A stretch of 64,000 nucleotides of DNA from positions 682,001 through 746,000 of the forward strand of contig NZ_CP029210.1 of NCBI RefSeq assembly GCF_003100395.1, written 5' to 3'. Below, in pieces: positions 1-8,944 of this stretch; within the stretch, counting starts at the first letter, position 1; every line of letters begins with the position of its first letter. Source of the DNA: Aquabacterium olei. GTDB taxonomy: Bacteria; Pseudomonadota; Gammaproteobacteria; Burkholderiales; Burkholderiaceae_C. The position numbers and the translations under genes were made by a program. Below the pieces are notes generated by a model. That model saw nothing but the letters and a program-made list of their open reading frames with translations, did no database searches and was not told the DNA's origin.

Positions 1-988
1 CCATGCCCACATTGCCGCGCTGCAGGCCGAGCACGGCCTGGGCGAGCCGGTGCTGGGCCTGGCCCTCGATGGCGTGGGCCTGGGCACCGACGGGGTGGCG
101 TGGGGTGGCGAACTGCTGTGGGTGGACGGGGCGCGCTGGTCGCGCCTGGGCCACCTGTCGCCCCTGTGCCTGCCGGGCGGCGATGTGGCCGCGCGCGAGC
201 CTTGGCGCATGGCCGCCGCGACGCTGCACGCGCTGGGCCGCACCGACGAGATCCCCGAGCGCCTGGGCGCCCACCACGGCGAATCGGCCACGCGACTGCT
301 GTCGGCCATGCTGTCGAAGCGGCTCAACAGCCCGCTGACGACGGGGGCAGGGCGCTGGTTCGATGCGGCTGCGGGCGCGCTCGGCCTGGGCGCCCGCCAG
401 GTCTTCGAGGCGCAGGCGGCGATCGCGCTGGAGCAGGCCGCCACCGCCTGGCTGGCCGAGCACCCGATGCAGGCCGAAGCCGACGATGCGCCCGTTCGCG
501 ATGACGGCACGCTCGACCTGCTGCCCCTGATGACGCGCCTGTGGGCCCTGACCGACACCGATCCGGCTGACCGGCGTGGCGAGCCGGATGCCGCGCTGCG
601 CGGTGAAGGGGCTGCGCGCTTTCACGTGACCCTGGCCGATGGCCTGGCCCGCTGGGCCGTGCAGGCCGCCCAACGCCATGGCGTGCGCACCGTGGTGCTG
701 GGCGGTGGCTGTTTCTACAACCGCTTGCTGGTGGCCCGCCTGCGTGAAGGCCTGGCGCACCACGCCGAGCAGGCCGGCTTGCCCACGCTGCGCGTGCTGC
801 AGGCCGAGGCCGTGTCCTGCGGCGACGCGGGCCTGGCCATGGGACAGGCCTGGGCGGTGGCTCATCTGTCGAGCCTGTCCGACCTCGCGTCCGGCCAGAT
901 CGACCCGCTGCCTGTTCCGTCGCCCGTGGCCGATCCGCGCTGCCCGACCCCACCCGTTCCCGTCCTGTCCCCCGAAGGAGCCCGCTGA
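1..988 (+). CDS. hypF: Carbamoyltransferase HypF, C-terminal part (5' truncated by window edge)
   Basis: HypF converts carbamoyl phosphate to a carbamoyl group and passes it to the C-terminal Cys of HypE, the first step in making the CN ligands of the [NiFe]-hydrogenase Fe(CN)2CO centre. About 328 codons are visible. They open with HAHIAAL, continue with DGVGLGTDGVAWGGELLW and end with a glycine-rich VVLGGGCFYNRLL block; all three belong to the Kae1-like C-terminal domain of the family. The acylphosphatase, zinc-finger and YrdC domains lie upstream of the window. The stop overlaps the hypC start (TGATG), so the two are translationally coupled. The family call is firm; only the N-terminus is missing. 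Confidence 0.93.
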   Translation, partial: HAHIAALQAEHGLGEPVLGLALDGVGLGTDGVAWGGELLWVDGARWSRLGHLSPLCLPGGDVAAREPWRMAAATLHALGRTDEIPERLGAHHGESATRLLSAMLSKRLNSPLTTGAGRWFDAAAGALGLGARQVFEAQAAIALEQAATAWLAEHPMQAEADDAPVRDDGTLDLLPLMTRLWALTDTDPADRRGEPDAALRGEGAARFHVTLADGLARWAVQAAQRHGVRTVVLGGGCFYNRLLVARLREGLAHHAEQAGLPTLRVLQAEAVSCGDAGLAMGQAWAVAHLSSLSDLASGQIDPLPVPSPVADPRCPTPPVPVLSPEGAR

Positions 989-1248
989 TGTGCCTAGCCC
1001 TGCCTGCCCAAGTCGTCGAGAAACGCGACGGCGACGAGGCGATCGTGAACCTGGGCGGCGTGCGCAAGGCGGTCTCGCTCGCCCTCGTGCCCGAAGCTGA
1101 AATCGGTGACTACGTGATCGTGCACGTGGGTCACGCCATCGGCCTGCTGGACCGGGACGAGGCCGAGAAGACGCTCGCGCTGTTTGCCGAGCTCGATGCC
1201 GCGCAGGCCGCCGAAGCGGCACTGACCACCGGAGGCGCCGCCACATGA
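988..1248 (+). CDS. hypC: [NiFe]-hydrogenase assembly chaperone HypC
   Basis: HypC (86 aa) is the small chaperone that carries the Fe(CN)2CO fragment with HypD and delivers it to the hydrogenase large-subunit precursor. The protein starts MCLALPAQV; the Cys directly after the initiator Met is the invariant residue that binds iron and contacts the large subunit. GDYVIVHVGHAIGLLD is the usual OB-fold core. Length is normal for the family. It overlaps hypF by one base upstream and hypD by four (ATGA), so it sits inside one cytoplasmic maturation operon. HypC and its paralogue HybG look alike; the hypFCDE context favours HypC. Confidence 0.95.
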   Translation: MCLALPAQVVEKRDGDEAIVNLGGVRKAVSLALVPEAEIGDYVIVHVGHAIGLLDRDEAEKTLALFAELDAAQAAEAALTTGGAAT

Positions 1249-2405
1249 AGTACATCGACGAATTCCGCGACGGGGCCATCGCGCGCCAGCTGGGTGAACG
1301 CATCCACGCCGAGGCGCACCCCGACCGCGTCTACCGCTTCATGGAGTTCTGTGGCGGCCACACGCACGCACTGTCCCGCTACGGCGTGACCGAGCTGCTG
1401 CCGCCCCAGGTGCAGATGATTCACGGCCCGGGCTGCCCGGTGTGCGTGCTGCCCATCGGCCGCATCGACCTGGCCATCCGCCTGGCGCTCGAGCGCGGCG
1501 CCATCGTCTGCACCTACGGTGACACGATGCGGGTGCCGGCGTCTGACGGCCTGTCGCTGATCAAGGCCAAGGCCCGCGGTGGCGACATCCGCATGGTGTA
1601 TTCCGCGGCCGATGCGCTGAAGACGGCGCAGGCCCATCCTGACCGCGAGGTGGTGTTCTTTGCCATCGGCTTCGAAACCACCACGCCGCCCACCGCGCTG
1701 GTGGTGCAACAGGCCGAGCGCCTCGGCGTCAAGAACTTCAGCGTGCTGTGCTGCCACGTGCTGACGCCAGCCGCCGTCACGCACATCCTCGCGGCGCCCG
1801 ATGCCGAGCAGCATGGCAAGGTCGAGCTCGACGGCTTCATCGGCCCAGCCCACGTCAGCATCGTCATCGGCTCCGATCCGTATGTGCCGTTTGCCGAGGG
1901 CTGGCACAAGCCGGTGGTGATTGCCGGCTTCGAGCCGCTCGATGTGATGCAGGCCATCCTGATGCTGGTGCGCCAGGTCAACGAAGGCCGCGCCGAGGTG
2001 GAAAACGAGTTCACCCGTGCAGTCACGCCCAAGGGCAATGTGGCGGCGCAGAAGGTGATGGACGAGGTCTTCGAGGTGCGCGACAGCTTTGAGTGGCGCG
2101 GCCTGGGTGTGGTGCCGCATAGCGCGTTGAAGCTGCGCGAGCGTTACGCCGCGTTCGACGCCGAGCGTCGCTTCGATCTGCACTACCAACCCGTGCCCGA
2201 CCACAAGGCCTGCGAGTGCGGCGCCATCCTGCGCGGCGTCAAGCGCCCGACCGACTGCAAGCTGTTCGGCAACGTCTGCACGCCCGACAACCCGGTGGGC
2301 TCGTGCATGGTGTCCAGCGAAGGGGCGTGCGCGGCGCACTACAGCTACGGCCGCTTCCGCGACATCCCCATCGTGCCGGCCGCTCCCCAGGCCCGTGCGG
2401 CCTGA
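1245..2405 (+). CDS. hypD: Hydrogenase formation protein HypD
   Basis: HypD (386 aa) is the Fe-S scaffold on which, together with HypC, the Fe(CN)2CO unit of [NiFe]-hydrogenase is built. Visible family motifs are FMEFCGGHTHA (the conserved Cys thought to ligate the cofactor iron), HGPGCPVCVLP (redox-active Cys pair), GFETTTPPTA, and the C-terminal cysteine set CECGAILRGVKRPTDCKLFG plus CTPDNPVGSCMVS that holds the [4Fe-4S] cluster. All expected cysteines are present and the length is normal. It overlaps hypC by four bases. The start of hypE lies about 40 bp after its stop. Confidence 0.96.
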   Translation: MKYIDEFRDGAIARQLGERIHAEAHPDRVYRFMEFCGGHTHALSRYGVTELLPPQVQMIHGPGCPVCVLPIGRIDLAIRLALERGAIVCTYGDTMRVPASDGLSLIKAKARGGDIRMVYSAADALKTAQAHPDREVVFFAIGFETTTPPTALVVQQAERLGVKNFSVLCCHVLTPAAVTHILAAPDAEQHGKVELDGFIGPAHVSIVIGSDPYVPFAEGWHKPVVIAGFEPLDVMQAILMLVRQVNEGRAEVENEFTRAVTPKGNVAAQKVMDEVFEVRDSFEWRGLGVVPHSALKLRERYAAFDAERRFDLHYQPVPDHKACECGAILRGVKRPTDCKLFGNVCTPDNPVGSCMVSSEGACAAHYSYGRFRDIPIVPAAPQARAA

Positions 2406-2445
2406 CCCCGCCTCGTTGATTTGCCCCCGCTCACCGATTGATCCC

Positions 2446-3510
2446 ATGCCCGTTCGCCCCGACTACATCCGCCCGCTCGACCTCAAGCACGGCCGCATCG
2501 ACATGAGCCATGGTGCGGGCGGGCGTGCAGCGGCCCAGCTGATCGACGAGCTCTTTCTCAAGGCCTTCGACAACCCGTGGCTGCGTCAGGGCAACGACCA
2601 GGCCGCGTTCGACGCGCCGCCCGAGCTGGCCCAGGGCGGCCGCCTCGTCATGGCCACCGATGGCCATGTGGTGTCCCCGTTGTTCTTTCCCGGTGGAGAC
2701 CTGGGTTGCCTGTGTGTGCACGGCACCGTCAACGACGTGGCCATGGCCGGCGCCCGTCCGCTGTACCTGGCCGCCAGCTTCATCATCGAAGAGGGCTTTC
2801 CGCTGTCCGAGCTGAAGGCGCTGGTCGAGTCCATGGCCGCGGCCAGCCGCGAGGCCGGCGTGCCCATCGTCACCGGCGACACCAAGGTGGTCGAGCAGGG
2901 CAAGGGCGATGGCGTCTTCATCACCACCACCGGCGTGGGCGTGGTGCCGGCGGGCGTGCGCATCGATGGCGCGGCCGCGAAGCCGGGCGATGCCATCCTC
3001 GTGTCCGGCACGCTGGGTGAGCATGGCGTGGCGGTCCTTTCCAAGCGCGAGTCGCTGACCTTCGAAACCGAGATCGTCTCGGATACGGCCGCGCTGCACA
3101 CACTGGTGGCCGCGATGCTGCAGGCGGTGCCCCAGGGTCTGCACGTGCTGCGCGACCCCACGCGCGGTGGCCTGGCCACCACGCTCAACGAGATCGCCCG
3201 CCAGAGCGGCGTCGGGATGGACCTGGACGAGGCGGCCATCCCCGTCCTGCCGCAGGTCGAGGCCGCGTGTGAGCTGCTCGGCCTGGATCCGCTGTACGTG
3301 GCCAACGAAGGCAAGCTCGTCGCCATCTGCGCCCCCGAGCAGGCAGACGCGCTCCTGGCCGCCATGCGCGCCCACCCGCTGGGCGCCGGGGCCGCCCGCA
3401 TCGGCACGGTCACCGAAGACCCCCACCATTTCGTGCAGATGCGCACGCGCTTCGGCGGCCGTCGCGTGGTGGACTGGCTCACCGGCGAGCAGCTGCCTCG
3501 CATTTGTTAA
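2446..3510 (+). CDS. hypE: Carbamoyl-dehydratase HypE
   Basis: HypE (354 aa from this start) accepts a carbamoyl group from HypF on its C-terminal cysteine and dehydrates it with ATP to a thiocyanate, which becomes the CN ligand. The sequence starts MPVRPDYIRPLDLKHGRID and shows the PurM/AIR-synthase-like core (MSHGAGGRAAAQLI, GDLGCLCVHGTVNDVAM, TGDTKVVEQG). It ends in PRIC with the cysteine as the last residue, exactly as the mechanism needs. An in-frame ATG at 2395 would add 17 residues that overlap the end of hypD and do not look like the family, so I chose 2446. Confidence 0.95.
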   Translation: MPVRPDYIRPLDLKHGRIDMSHGAGGRAAAQLIDELFLKAFDNPWLRQGNDQAAFDAPPELAQGGRLVMATDGHVVSPLFFPGGDLGCLCVHGTVNDVAMAGARPLYLAASFIIEEGFPLSELKALVESMAAASREAGVPIVTGDTKVVEQGKGDGVFITTTGVGVVPAGVRIDGAAAKPGDAILVSGTLGEHGVAVLSKRESLTFETEIVSDTAALHTLVAAMLQAVPQGLHVLRDPTRGGLATTLNEIARQSGVGMDLDEAAIPVLPQVEAACELLGLDPLYVANEGKLVAICAPEQADALLAAMRAHPLGAGAARIGTVTEDPHHFVQMRTRFGGRRVVDWLTGEQLPRIC

Positions 3511-3519
3511 GCTGCCGGC

Positions 3520-5004
3520 ATGAATGCCATCGACCTGCCCACCGTCCTGCTGGTTGACGACGAGGTCCGGTCCCAGGAGGCCATGCGTCGCACGCTGGAA
3601 GAGGACTTTCGCATCCTCACCGCGGGCGATGCCGAGCAGGCCCGTGCGCTGCTGGAGCAGTACCCGGTGGCCGTCATCCTGTGCGACCAGCGCATGCCCG
3701 GGCAGACGGGCGTCGCCTTCCTGAAAGAGGTGCGCGCGCGCTGGCCGGACACGGTCCGCATCGTCATCTCGGGCTACACCGACAGCGAAGACATCATCAC
3801 CGGCATCAACGAAGCCGGCATCTACCAGTACATCCTCAAGCCCTGGGTGCCCGATCACCTGCTGGACACGGTGCGCCAGGCCGCGGAAAGCCGCAGCCTG
3901 CAAGGCGCGCTGCACCGCATGGAGATCGACCTGCGCGCCGGCACGGGCGTGCTGCGCCAGCGCGCCACCGAGCAACTGGCCCGCGCCAAGGACACCTTCG
4001 ATTTCGGGCGCATCGAGTGCTCGCCCGGCAGCCCGGTGGAAGAGGTGTGCCGCATGGCCGCCAAGGTGGCCCGCTACGACCTCAGCGTGCTGGTGCACGG
4101 CGAGTCGGGCACCGGCAAGGAGTTGCTGGCCCGCGCCATCCACTACGCGAGCGGCCGCGCGGCCGGCCCCTTCGTGGTGGAGAACTGTGCGGCCATCCCC
4201 GACACGTTGATCGAATCGGAGCTGTACGGCCACAAGCGTGGCGCCTTCACCGGCGCCTACGACGACCACATCGGCCTGTTCCAGCGCGCCGACAAGGGGA
4301 CCATCTTCCTCGATGAGATCGGCGAGACCTCGCCCGCGTTTCAGGTCAAGCTGCTGCGTGTGCTGCAGGAAGGCGAGGTGCGGCCGGTGGGCGCGCCCAA
4401 GCCGGTGGCGGTGGACGTCCGCGTGATCGCCGCCACGCACCGCGACCTCGAAGCCGATGTGCGCAGTGGCCGCTTCCGTGAAGACCTGTATTACCGCCTA
4501 GCCAACGTCACGGTCACCATGCCGCCGCTGCGCGAGCGGGGTGGCGATGTGGCCCTGATCGCGCAGCGCCTGCTCGACGAGGTGGCGCGCAGCCTGGGGC
4601 GCGGCGCGCTGCGTTTCACGGCTGATGCGCTGGCGGTGCTGCAGGCCTATCCGTGGCCCGGCAACATCCGCGAGCTGAACAACGAGGTCACGCGCGCCGT
4701 GGCCCTGTCCGACCCGCTCGCGGCGCCTGATGGGGCGGGCCTGATCGATGCCCACGCGTTTTCGCGCAAGGTGCTGCAGGGCGCGGGGTCGGAGGTGTCG
4801 CAGACCCGGCCAGAAGGCGGGCTGCACCTAGACATCCCCCAAAGCGGCACGCTGCAGGAGCGGCTCGATCGCATCGAGGCGGCCGTGTTGCGCGAGACCA
4901 TGTTGCGCCTGCGCTGGAACAAGACCCACGCCGCGCGCGAGCTGGGTCTTTCACGTGTCGGCCTGCGCGCCAAGCTGCAACGCTTTGGCCTGGAGCCCAA
5001 ATGA
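3520..5004 (+). CDS. hoxA: NtrC-family response regulator HoxA
   Basis: HoxA (494 aa) is the sigma-54-dependent activator of hydrogenase operons. Domains in order: a receiver (about 7-125) with VLLVDDE and phospho-acceptor Asp56 in ILCDQRMPG; an AAA+ activator domain (about 170-405) with Walker A GESGTGKE, the sigma-54-contact loop GAFTGA and Walker [11 protein letters not shown]; and a C-terminal Fis-type helix-turn-helix ending [20 protein letters not shown]. It follows hypE by 9 bp and overlaps hoxB (ATGA). In the Ralstonia eutropha system the non-phosphorylated regulator is the active form and H2 sensing switches off kinase inhibition; applying that here is inference. Confidence 0.93.
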   Translation: MNAIDLPTVLLVDDEVRSQEAMRRTLEEDFRILTAGDAEQARALLEQYPVAVILCDQRMPGQTGVAFLKEVRARWPDTVRIVISGYTDSEDIITGINEAGIYQYILKPWVPDHLLDTVRQAAESRSLQGALHRMEIDLRAGTGVLRQRATEQLARAKDTFDFGRIECSPGSPVEEVCRMAAKVARYDLSVLVHGESGTGKELLARAIHYASGRAAGPFVVENCAAIPDTLIESELYGHKRGAFTGAYDDHIGLFQRADKGTIFLDEIGETSPAFQVKLLRVLQEGEVRPVGAPKPVAVDVRVIAATHRDLEADVRSGRFREDLYYRLANVTVTMPPLRERGGDVALIAQRLLDEVARSLGRGALRFTADALAVLQAYPWPGNIRELNNEVTRAVALSDPLAAPDGAGLIDAHAFSRKVLQGAGSEVSQTRPEGGLHLDIPQSGTLQERLDRIEAAVLRETMLRLRWNKTHAARELGLSRVGLRAKLQRFGLEPK

Positions 5005-6062
5005 ACGCGCTGCCATCCGGATCGCTGGCTCGCTCGCCCGGTGAGCCCCTGAATGTGCTGTGGCTGCAGTCGGGCGGTTGCGGTGGCTGCAGCATGTCGC
5101 TGCTGTGCGCCGACACGCCCGATCTGCCCGGCACCTGGCGCGATGCGGGCATCCGCCTGCTGTGGCACCCGTCGCTCAGCCTGGAGACGGGCGTCGACGT
5201 CATCACTCTGATGGAAGACGTGCTGGCCGATCGCCTGCGCCTCGATGTGCTGTGCATCGAGGGGGCCTTGCTGCGCGGCCCGAACGGCACCGGCCGCTTT
5301 CACATGCTCGCCGGCACCGGCCTGCCGATGATCGACTGGGTGCAGCGCCTGTCGGCCAAGGCCCACCTCGTTGCGGCCGTGGGCAGCTGCGCAGCCTGGG
5401 GCGGCATCACGGCCGGGGGCGACAACCCCACCGAAGCCTGTGGCCTGCAGCACGAAGACGAGCACCCCGGCGGTCTGCTGGGCGAGTCCTTCCGCACCCC
5501 GGGCAGACCTGGGACAAGGGCCGAGTGGCCCGTCATCAACATCGCCGGCTGCCCCACCCACCCTGGTTGGGTGCTGGACACCCTGATGGCGCTGGCCGCC
5601 GATGCCCTCACCCCGGCCGACCTGGATGCGCTCGGCCGCCCTCGCTTCTATGCCGATCAGCTGGTGCACCACGGTTGCACCCGCAACGAGTATTACGAGT
5701 TCAAGGCCAGTGCCGAGCAGCCTTCCGACTTGGGCTGCATGATGGAGCACATGGGCTGCAAGGGCACGCAGGCGCATGCCGACTGCAACACCCGGCTGTG
5801 GAACGGCGAGGGCTCGTGCACCCGCGGCGGCTACGCCTGCATCAGCTGCACCGAGCCCGGCTTCCAGGCCCCGGGCCACGCCTTCCACGCCACGCCGAAG
5901 ATCGCCGGCATCCCCATCGGCCTGCCCACCGACATGCCCAAGGCCTGGTATGTGGCGCTGGCCTCGCTGTCGAAGTCGGCCACGCCCAAGCGCGTCAAGC
6001 ACAACGCCACGGCCGACCACGTCGTGGTGCCGCCTGCCATCCGGCGCACGCGGTTGAAGTGA
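5001..6062 (+). CDS. hoxB: Regulatory [NiFe]-hydrogenase small subunit HoxB
   Basis: HoxB (353 aa) is the Fe-S electron-transfer subunit of the H2-sensing hydrogenase. SGGCGGCSMS near the N-terminus and VGSCAAWGG, AGCPTHP, LVHHGCTR and the later Cys-rich stretch CNTRLWNGEGSC are the ligand motifs of the three clusters. There is no twin-arginine signal at the N-terminus, which fits the cytoplasmic regulatory class and not the membrane-bound uptake enzymes. The ATG overlaps the hoxA stop; hoxC follows after 10 bp. UptS/HupU is the same protein under the naming used in Rhodobacter. Confidence 0.92.
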   Translation: MNALPSGSLARSPGEPLNVLWLQSGGCGGCSMSLLCADTPDLPGTWRDAGIRLLWHPSLSLETGVDVITLMEDVLADRLRLDVLCIEGALLRGPNGTGRFHMLAGTGLPMIDWVQRLSAKAHLVAAVGSCAAWGGITAGGDNPTEACGLQHEDEHPGGLLGESFRTPGRPGTRAEWPVINIAGCPTHPGWVLDTLMALAADALTPADLDALGRPRFYADQLVHHGCTRNEYYEFKASAEQPSDLGCMMEHMGCKGTQAHADCNTRLWNGEGSCTRGGYACISCTEPGFQAPGHAFHATPKIAGIPIGLPTDMPKAWYVALASLSKSATPKRVKHNATADHVVVPPAIRRTRLK

Positions 6063-6072
6063 GGGCCAGCCC

Positions 6073-7545
6073 ATGAGCACCACCCGCCTGCTGGTCGGCC
6101 CTTTCAACCGCGTCGAAGGGGATCTGGAAGTGCGCCTGGATGTGGCCGACGGCCGCGTGCACGCCGCCCACGTGAATGCGACCATGTACCGCGGATTCGA
6201 GCAGATGCTGCAGGGCAAGGACCCGCATGACGCTCTGGTCTACGTGCCGCGCATCTGCGGCATCTGCTCGGTGTCGCAGTCGGTGGCTGCGGCCTACGCC
6301 CTGCGCGATGCGGCCGGCCTGACGCCCGAGGGCATGCCCGCCAACGGCCGCCACGCGCTCAACCTGATGCTCGCCACCGAGAACCTGGCCGACCACCTCA
6401 CGCACTTCTACCTGTTCTTCATGCCGGACTTCACCCGTCCGGTGTACGCCGACCGGCCGTGGTTTGCCGAGGCCCATGCGCGCTTTGCGCCGCTGCAGGG
6501 CCACCATGCCCGCCAGGCCACGGCGGCGCGCCAGCGCTGGTTCACCATCCTCGGCACACTGGGGGGCAAGTGGCCGCACACGCAGTCGGTGCTGCCCGGG
6601 GGCAGCGCAAGGGCCATCGACCTGGCCGAGCGGCTGCGCCTGCTGGGCAAGGTGCGCGAGTTTCGGGCCTTTCTGGAGCAGACGCTGTTCGCCGCGCCGC
6701 TGGAGGCCATTGCGTCCCTCGACAGCGAGGCCGCACTCATGGCCTGGTGGCAGCAGGCCGCACCCGATCACGGCGACCTGCGCCTGTTCCTCACCATCGC
6801 GTCCGACCTGGCCTTGGGTGATCTGGGCCGGGGTGACGGCCCTTGCCTGTCCTACGGCGCCTATGTGCAGCCCGATGGCCAGCCCGCGATGCGAGGCGGG
6901 GTCTGGGATGCGGCTCAGGGCCTGAGCCTGCCCGTGGAATTGGCGCAGATCACCGAAGACGCGACGCACGCCTGGCTGGACGGCGACCGTCCCCTGCACC
7001 CGCATGATGGCCAGACCCTGCCCGATGCCGACAAGCCGGCTGCCTACACCTGGAACAAGGCGCCCCGTCTGGCAGGTCGCGTCGCCGAAACCGGCGCGGT
7101 GGCCCGGCAGCTCAACGATGGTCACCCGCTGATCCGCGATGCCGTGGCGCGCACCGGCACCAACGTGTTCACGCGGGTACTGGCCCGCCTGCTCGAGCTG
7201 GCCCGCGTCGTGCCCCTGATGGAAGACTGGCTGCGTGCCGTGCGGCCCGGCGAGCCGTGGCACCAGCCCACCCCGCTGCCCGACACGGCGCGCGCCACGG
7301 GCCTCACCGAAGCGGCGCGTGGCGCGCTGGGCCACTGGCTGCGCATCGAACACGGCCGCATTGCCAACTACCAGATCGTCGCGCCCACCTCGTGGAACTT
7401 CTCGCCGCGCGATGCCGACGGCACACCCGGCCCGCTGGAGCAGGCGCTCGTCGGTGTGCCCGTGCAGCCCGGTGAGACCACGCCGGTGGCCGTGCAGCAC
7501 GTGGTGCGCTCGTTCGACCCGTGCATGGTCTGCACCGTGCATTGA
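6073..7545 (+). CDS. hoxC: Regulatory [NiFe]-hydrogenase large subunit HoxC
   Basis: HoxC (490 aa) carries the Ni-Fe site of the H2 sensor. The L1 motif RICGICSVSQ and the L2 motif DPCMVCTVH supply the four Ni-ligating cysteines; RVEGDLEV near the start is also typical. The protein stops exactly at the final His of L2, so it lacks the C-terminal peptide that other hydrogenases lose to a maturation protease. That absence is a hallmark of the regulatory group (HoxC/HupV). The residue after the first L1 cysteine pair follows the sensor-type pattern. A GAGGG ribosome site precedes the ATG. It sits between hoxB and hoxJ in the operon. Confidence 0.94.
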   Translation: MSTTRLLVGPFNRVEGDLEVRLDVADGRVHAAHVNATMYRGFEQMLQGKDPHDALVYVPRICGICSVSQSVAAAYALRDAAGLTPEGMPANGRHALNLMLATENLADHLTHFYLFFMPDFTRPVYADRPWFAEAHARFAPLQGHHARQATAARQRWFTILGTLGGKWPHTQSVLPGGSARAIDLAERLRLLGKVREFRAFLEQTLFAAPLEAIASLDSEAALMAWWQQAAPDHGDLRLFLTIASDLALGDLGRGDGPCLSYGAYVQPDGQPAMRGGVWDAAQGLSLPVELAQITEDATHAWLDGDRPLHPHDGQTLPDADKPAAYTWNKAPRLAGRVAETGAVARQLNDGHPLIRDAVARTGTNVFTRVLARLLELARVVPLMEDWLRAVRPGEPWHQPTPLPDTARATGLTEAARGALGHWLRIEHGRIANYQIVAPTSWNFSPRDADGTPGPLEQALVGVPVQPGETTPVAVQHVVRSFDPCMVCTVH

Positions 7546-7560
7546 GGAAAGGATCACACC

Positions 7561-8940
7561 ATGAGCCTGTCCTCGACGCCTCCGAACTTGCCGGTGCTGC
7601 CTGATCTCACCGTCGCGCCCGATGGCCTGGATGAAACGGCGTGGCTGGACGTCATCCACAAGATGGACGAGGTCTACCAGCAGCTGGTGCGTGACGAGAT
7701 CGCGCTGGAGGAGAAGAACGCCCAGCTCGAGCAGTCGCAGCAGTTCATCCTGAGTCTGCTCTCGTCCATGAGCGACGTGCTGGTGGCCTGCGACAGCCAG
7801 GGGCGCATCGAAGAGACCAACGCCGCGCTGCGCGAGCTGGTCGGCCAGGACGAAGCTGGCCTGCGCGGCCGCAGCGCGCTGGACTTGCTCGCCGATGAGG
7901 ACAGCGTGCAGCGCCTGCGCGAGGTGCTGGGAACGTGGCGCCCCTCACGCGGGGGGGCAGTGCTCGAGATCCAGTTGCGAGACGCGCAGGGCCAGAGCGT
8001 GCCGGTCGACTTGAACTGCACCCCCCGCCGCAACGCCAGCGCGCGCGTGGTGGGCTACGTCTTCGTTGGGCGGCCGATGGGCGAGATCAAGCGCGCCTAC
8101 CAGGAGCTGCAACGCGCCCACGAGGCCCTCAAGCAGGCCCAGCAGCAGCTGCTGCATTCCGAGAAGATGGCGTCGCTGGGACGCCTGGTGGCCGGTGTGG
8201 CGCACGAGCTGAACAACCCGATCAGCTTCGTGCTGGGCAATGTGCACGCGCTCAAGAAGTACACCGACCGCATGGCAACCTACCTGCAGGCCGTGCACGC
8301 TGGCGAGCCGCCTGCGCTGCTGGCCGAGCTGCGCCAGCGTCTGCGCATCGACCACGCCCTGGCCGACCTCCCATCGCTGATCGATGGCACCCTCGAAGGC
8401 GCGCAGCGCACCACCGACATCGTCAACGGCCTGAAGCGCTTCTCCGTCATGGACCGGGAAGACCGCGAGCCGGTCGACCTCAACGCCGTCATCGAACGGG
8501 CCATCCACTGGGTGCGCAAGGGCACGGCACCGGGCTTCACCATCCACTGGGCGCCACAACCCCGTTGCCTGGTGCGTGCCAGTGCCGGCCAACTGCTGCA
8601 GGTGCTGATGAACCTGATCCAGAACGCCTATGACGCGGCCTCGGCGCGCAGCGCGCAGCCCGAGCTGTGGATCACGCTGGCGCACAATGAACGCGAGGCC
8701 ACCATCACCCTGCGCGACAACGGGCCCGGCATCCCGCCCGAGCACATGGGGCGGCTGTTCGATCCCTTCTTCACCACCAAGCCGGTGGGCAAGGGCACAG
8801 GCCTCGGGCTGTCGATCAGTTTCGGCACCATCGAGCAGCACGGCGGCCGGCTCACGGCCGCCAACGCGCCCGAGGGCGGGGCGGTCTTCACCGTGACGCT
8901 GCCCCTGCTGGGTGCCGAGCCCCCAGCCGCCGCAAGCTGA
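7561..8940 (+). CDS. hoxJ: PAS-domain sensor histidine kinase HoxJ
   Basis: HoxJ (459 aa) is the kinase that docks to the HoxBC sensor and relays its state to HoxA. An N-terminal PAS domain (about 60-175) is followed by a short coiled coil (EIKRAYQELQRAHEALKQA), a HisKA box with His215 in GVAHELNNPI, and a HATPase domain with N-box NLIQNAYDA, G1 DNGPGI and G2 GKGTGLGLS. No membrane segment is visible, so it is soluble. All catalytic blocks look intact. It is the last gene of the operon; its stop lies 4 bp from the convergent lrgB stop with no obvious terminator hairpin between them. Confidence 0.9.
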   Translation: MSLSSTPPNLPVLPDLTVAPDGLDETAWLDVIHKMDEVYQQLVRDEIALEEKNAQLEQSQQFILSLLSSMSDVLVACDSQGRIEETNAALRELVGQDEAGLRGRSALDLLADEDSVQRLREVLGTWRPSRGGAVLEIQLRDAQGQSVPVDLNCTPRRNASARVVGYVFVGRPMGEIKRAYQELQRAHEALKQAQQQLLHSEKMASLGRLVAGVAHELNNPISFVLGNVHALKKYTDRMATYLQAVHAGEPPALLAELRQRLRIDHALADLPSLIDGTLEGAQRTTDIVNGLKRFSVMDREDREPVDLNAVIERAIHWVRKGTAPGFTIHWAPQPRCLVRASAGQLLQVLMNLIQNAYDAASARSAQPELWITLAHNEREATITLRDNGPGIPPEHMGRLFDPFFTTKPVGKGTGLGLSISFGTIEQHGGRLTAANAPEGGAVFTVTLPLLGAEPPAAAS

Positions 8941-8944
8941 GCCC

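Noticed and set aside
2431..4440. 669-codon open frame antisense to hypE and hoxA
   Set aside because: No domain, no ribosome site, and full overlap with two certain genes.
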